From assembly GCA_004557035.1 (NCBI GenBank), contig SFFB01000034.1:1-24569 (forward strand): DNA of 24,569 bases, given 5' to 3'. The notes beneath the pieces were generated by a model that saw nothing but the letters and a program-made list of their open reading frames with translations, searched no databases and was not told the origin of the DNA. Of the stretch, positions 24,519 to 24,569 are shown one piece after another (positions within the stretch are counted from its first letter, which is position 1; the number at the start of each line of letters is the position of its first letter). A program made the translations under genes and the position numbers. The stretch is from Bacteroidales bacterium (GTDB taxonomy: Bacteria; Bacteroidota; Bacteroidia; Bacteroidales; Bacteroidaceae).

Positions 24519-24569
24519 CTGCGGCAATAGGAAAATTGCCGAGCCGCAGCCAATCTTCTGCAAAGATTG
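24519..24569 (-). promoter_or_regulatory. Candidate TetR operator and promoter at the window edge
   Basis: A perfect 7-bp inverted repeat CAATCTT...AAGATTG with a 5-bp centre (24551-24569) lies about 64 nt upstream of the TetR start. On the minus strand it contains AATCTTTG, one mismatch from the -7 consensus TAnnTTTG, so a bound dimer would block transcription. Next to it is a second hairpin (24519-24549; CTGCGG/CCGCAG and GGCAAT/ATTGCC) in the leader. Autoregulation is inferred. Confidence 0.5.

Noticed and set aside
1..24569. CRISPR array, tRNA or rRNA genes, transposase
   Set aside because: No regularly spaced direct repeats, no cloverleaf or ribosomal RNA sequence and no transposase-like protein was seen on either strand.

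Overview
The window looks like a chromosomal segment of a fairly GC-rich Bacteroidales bacterium, most likely Prevotella-like. Supporting signs are promoters of the Bacteroidales sigma type (TTTG, about 19-21 bp, then TAnnTTTG) in front of several genes, a C10 (streptopain/interpain-type) secreted cysteine protease, a large surface protein ending in the 'YDLSGRxV...GxYIVxGKKVxK' tail common in this order, and core genes (parC, cysN, cls) that resemble Bacteroidales versions. The genus is an inference.

Layout. 1-519: no gene; an inverted pair of a dispersed repeat and a long nested hairpin. 520-5738 (all minus strand): a restriction-modification-like operon, read from right to left as a RhuM-family remnant, a methylase-like subunit, a GIY-YIG/DEAH-helicase restriction subunit, and an Eco57I-type N6-adenine methyltransferase. 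The RhuM gene and the helicase gene each look broken by an internal deletion with a frame change, while both methylase-type genes are open. 6050-7374: a higBA toxin-antitoxin module between two inverted copies of a 96-bp element, with a palindromic operator over the promoter. 7414-10866 (minus): cardiolipin synthase followed closely by the secreted C10 protease. 11134-11921: a small protein and a GNAT acetyltransferase overlapping by 4 nt, resembling an acetyltransferase toxin-antitoxin pair.

12204-17282 (plus): topoisomerase IV subunit A, a double zinc-ribbon membrane protein, a 68-aa membrane protein, then a lone cysN without cysD. 17396-19952 (minus): a 786-aa secreted protein with two tandem discoidin-like modules and a 55-aa protein just downstream. 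20381-23462 (minus): a three-gene surface polysaccharide operon (family-2 glycosyltransferase, Wzz-like chain-length protein, WecA/TagO-type sugar-phosphate transferase) closed by a terminator that includes the wecA stop codon. 23855-24487 (minus): a TetR-family regulator with its own terminator and a palindromic candidate operator at the window edge.

The accessory part is 1-7400 plus 11040-11930; the rest looks like ordinary chromosome. The most interesting elements are the decayed restriction locus with its split methylase architecture and AT-rich specificity half, the higBA cassette between inverted repeats, and the small-protein/GNAT pair. No tRNA, rRNA, CRISPR array or transposase gene was seen.
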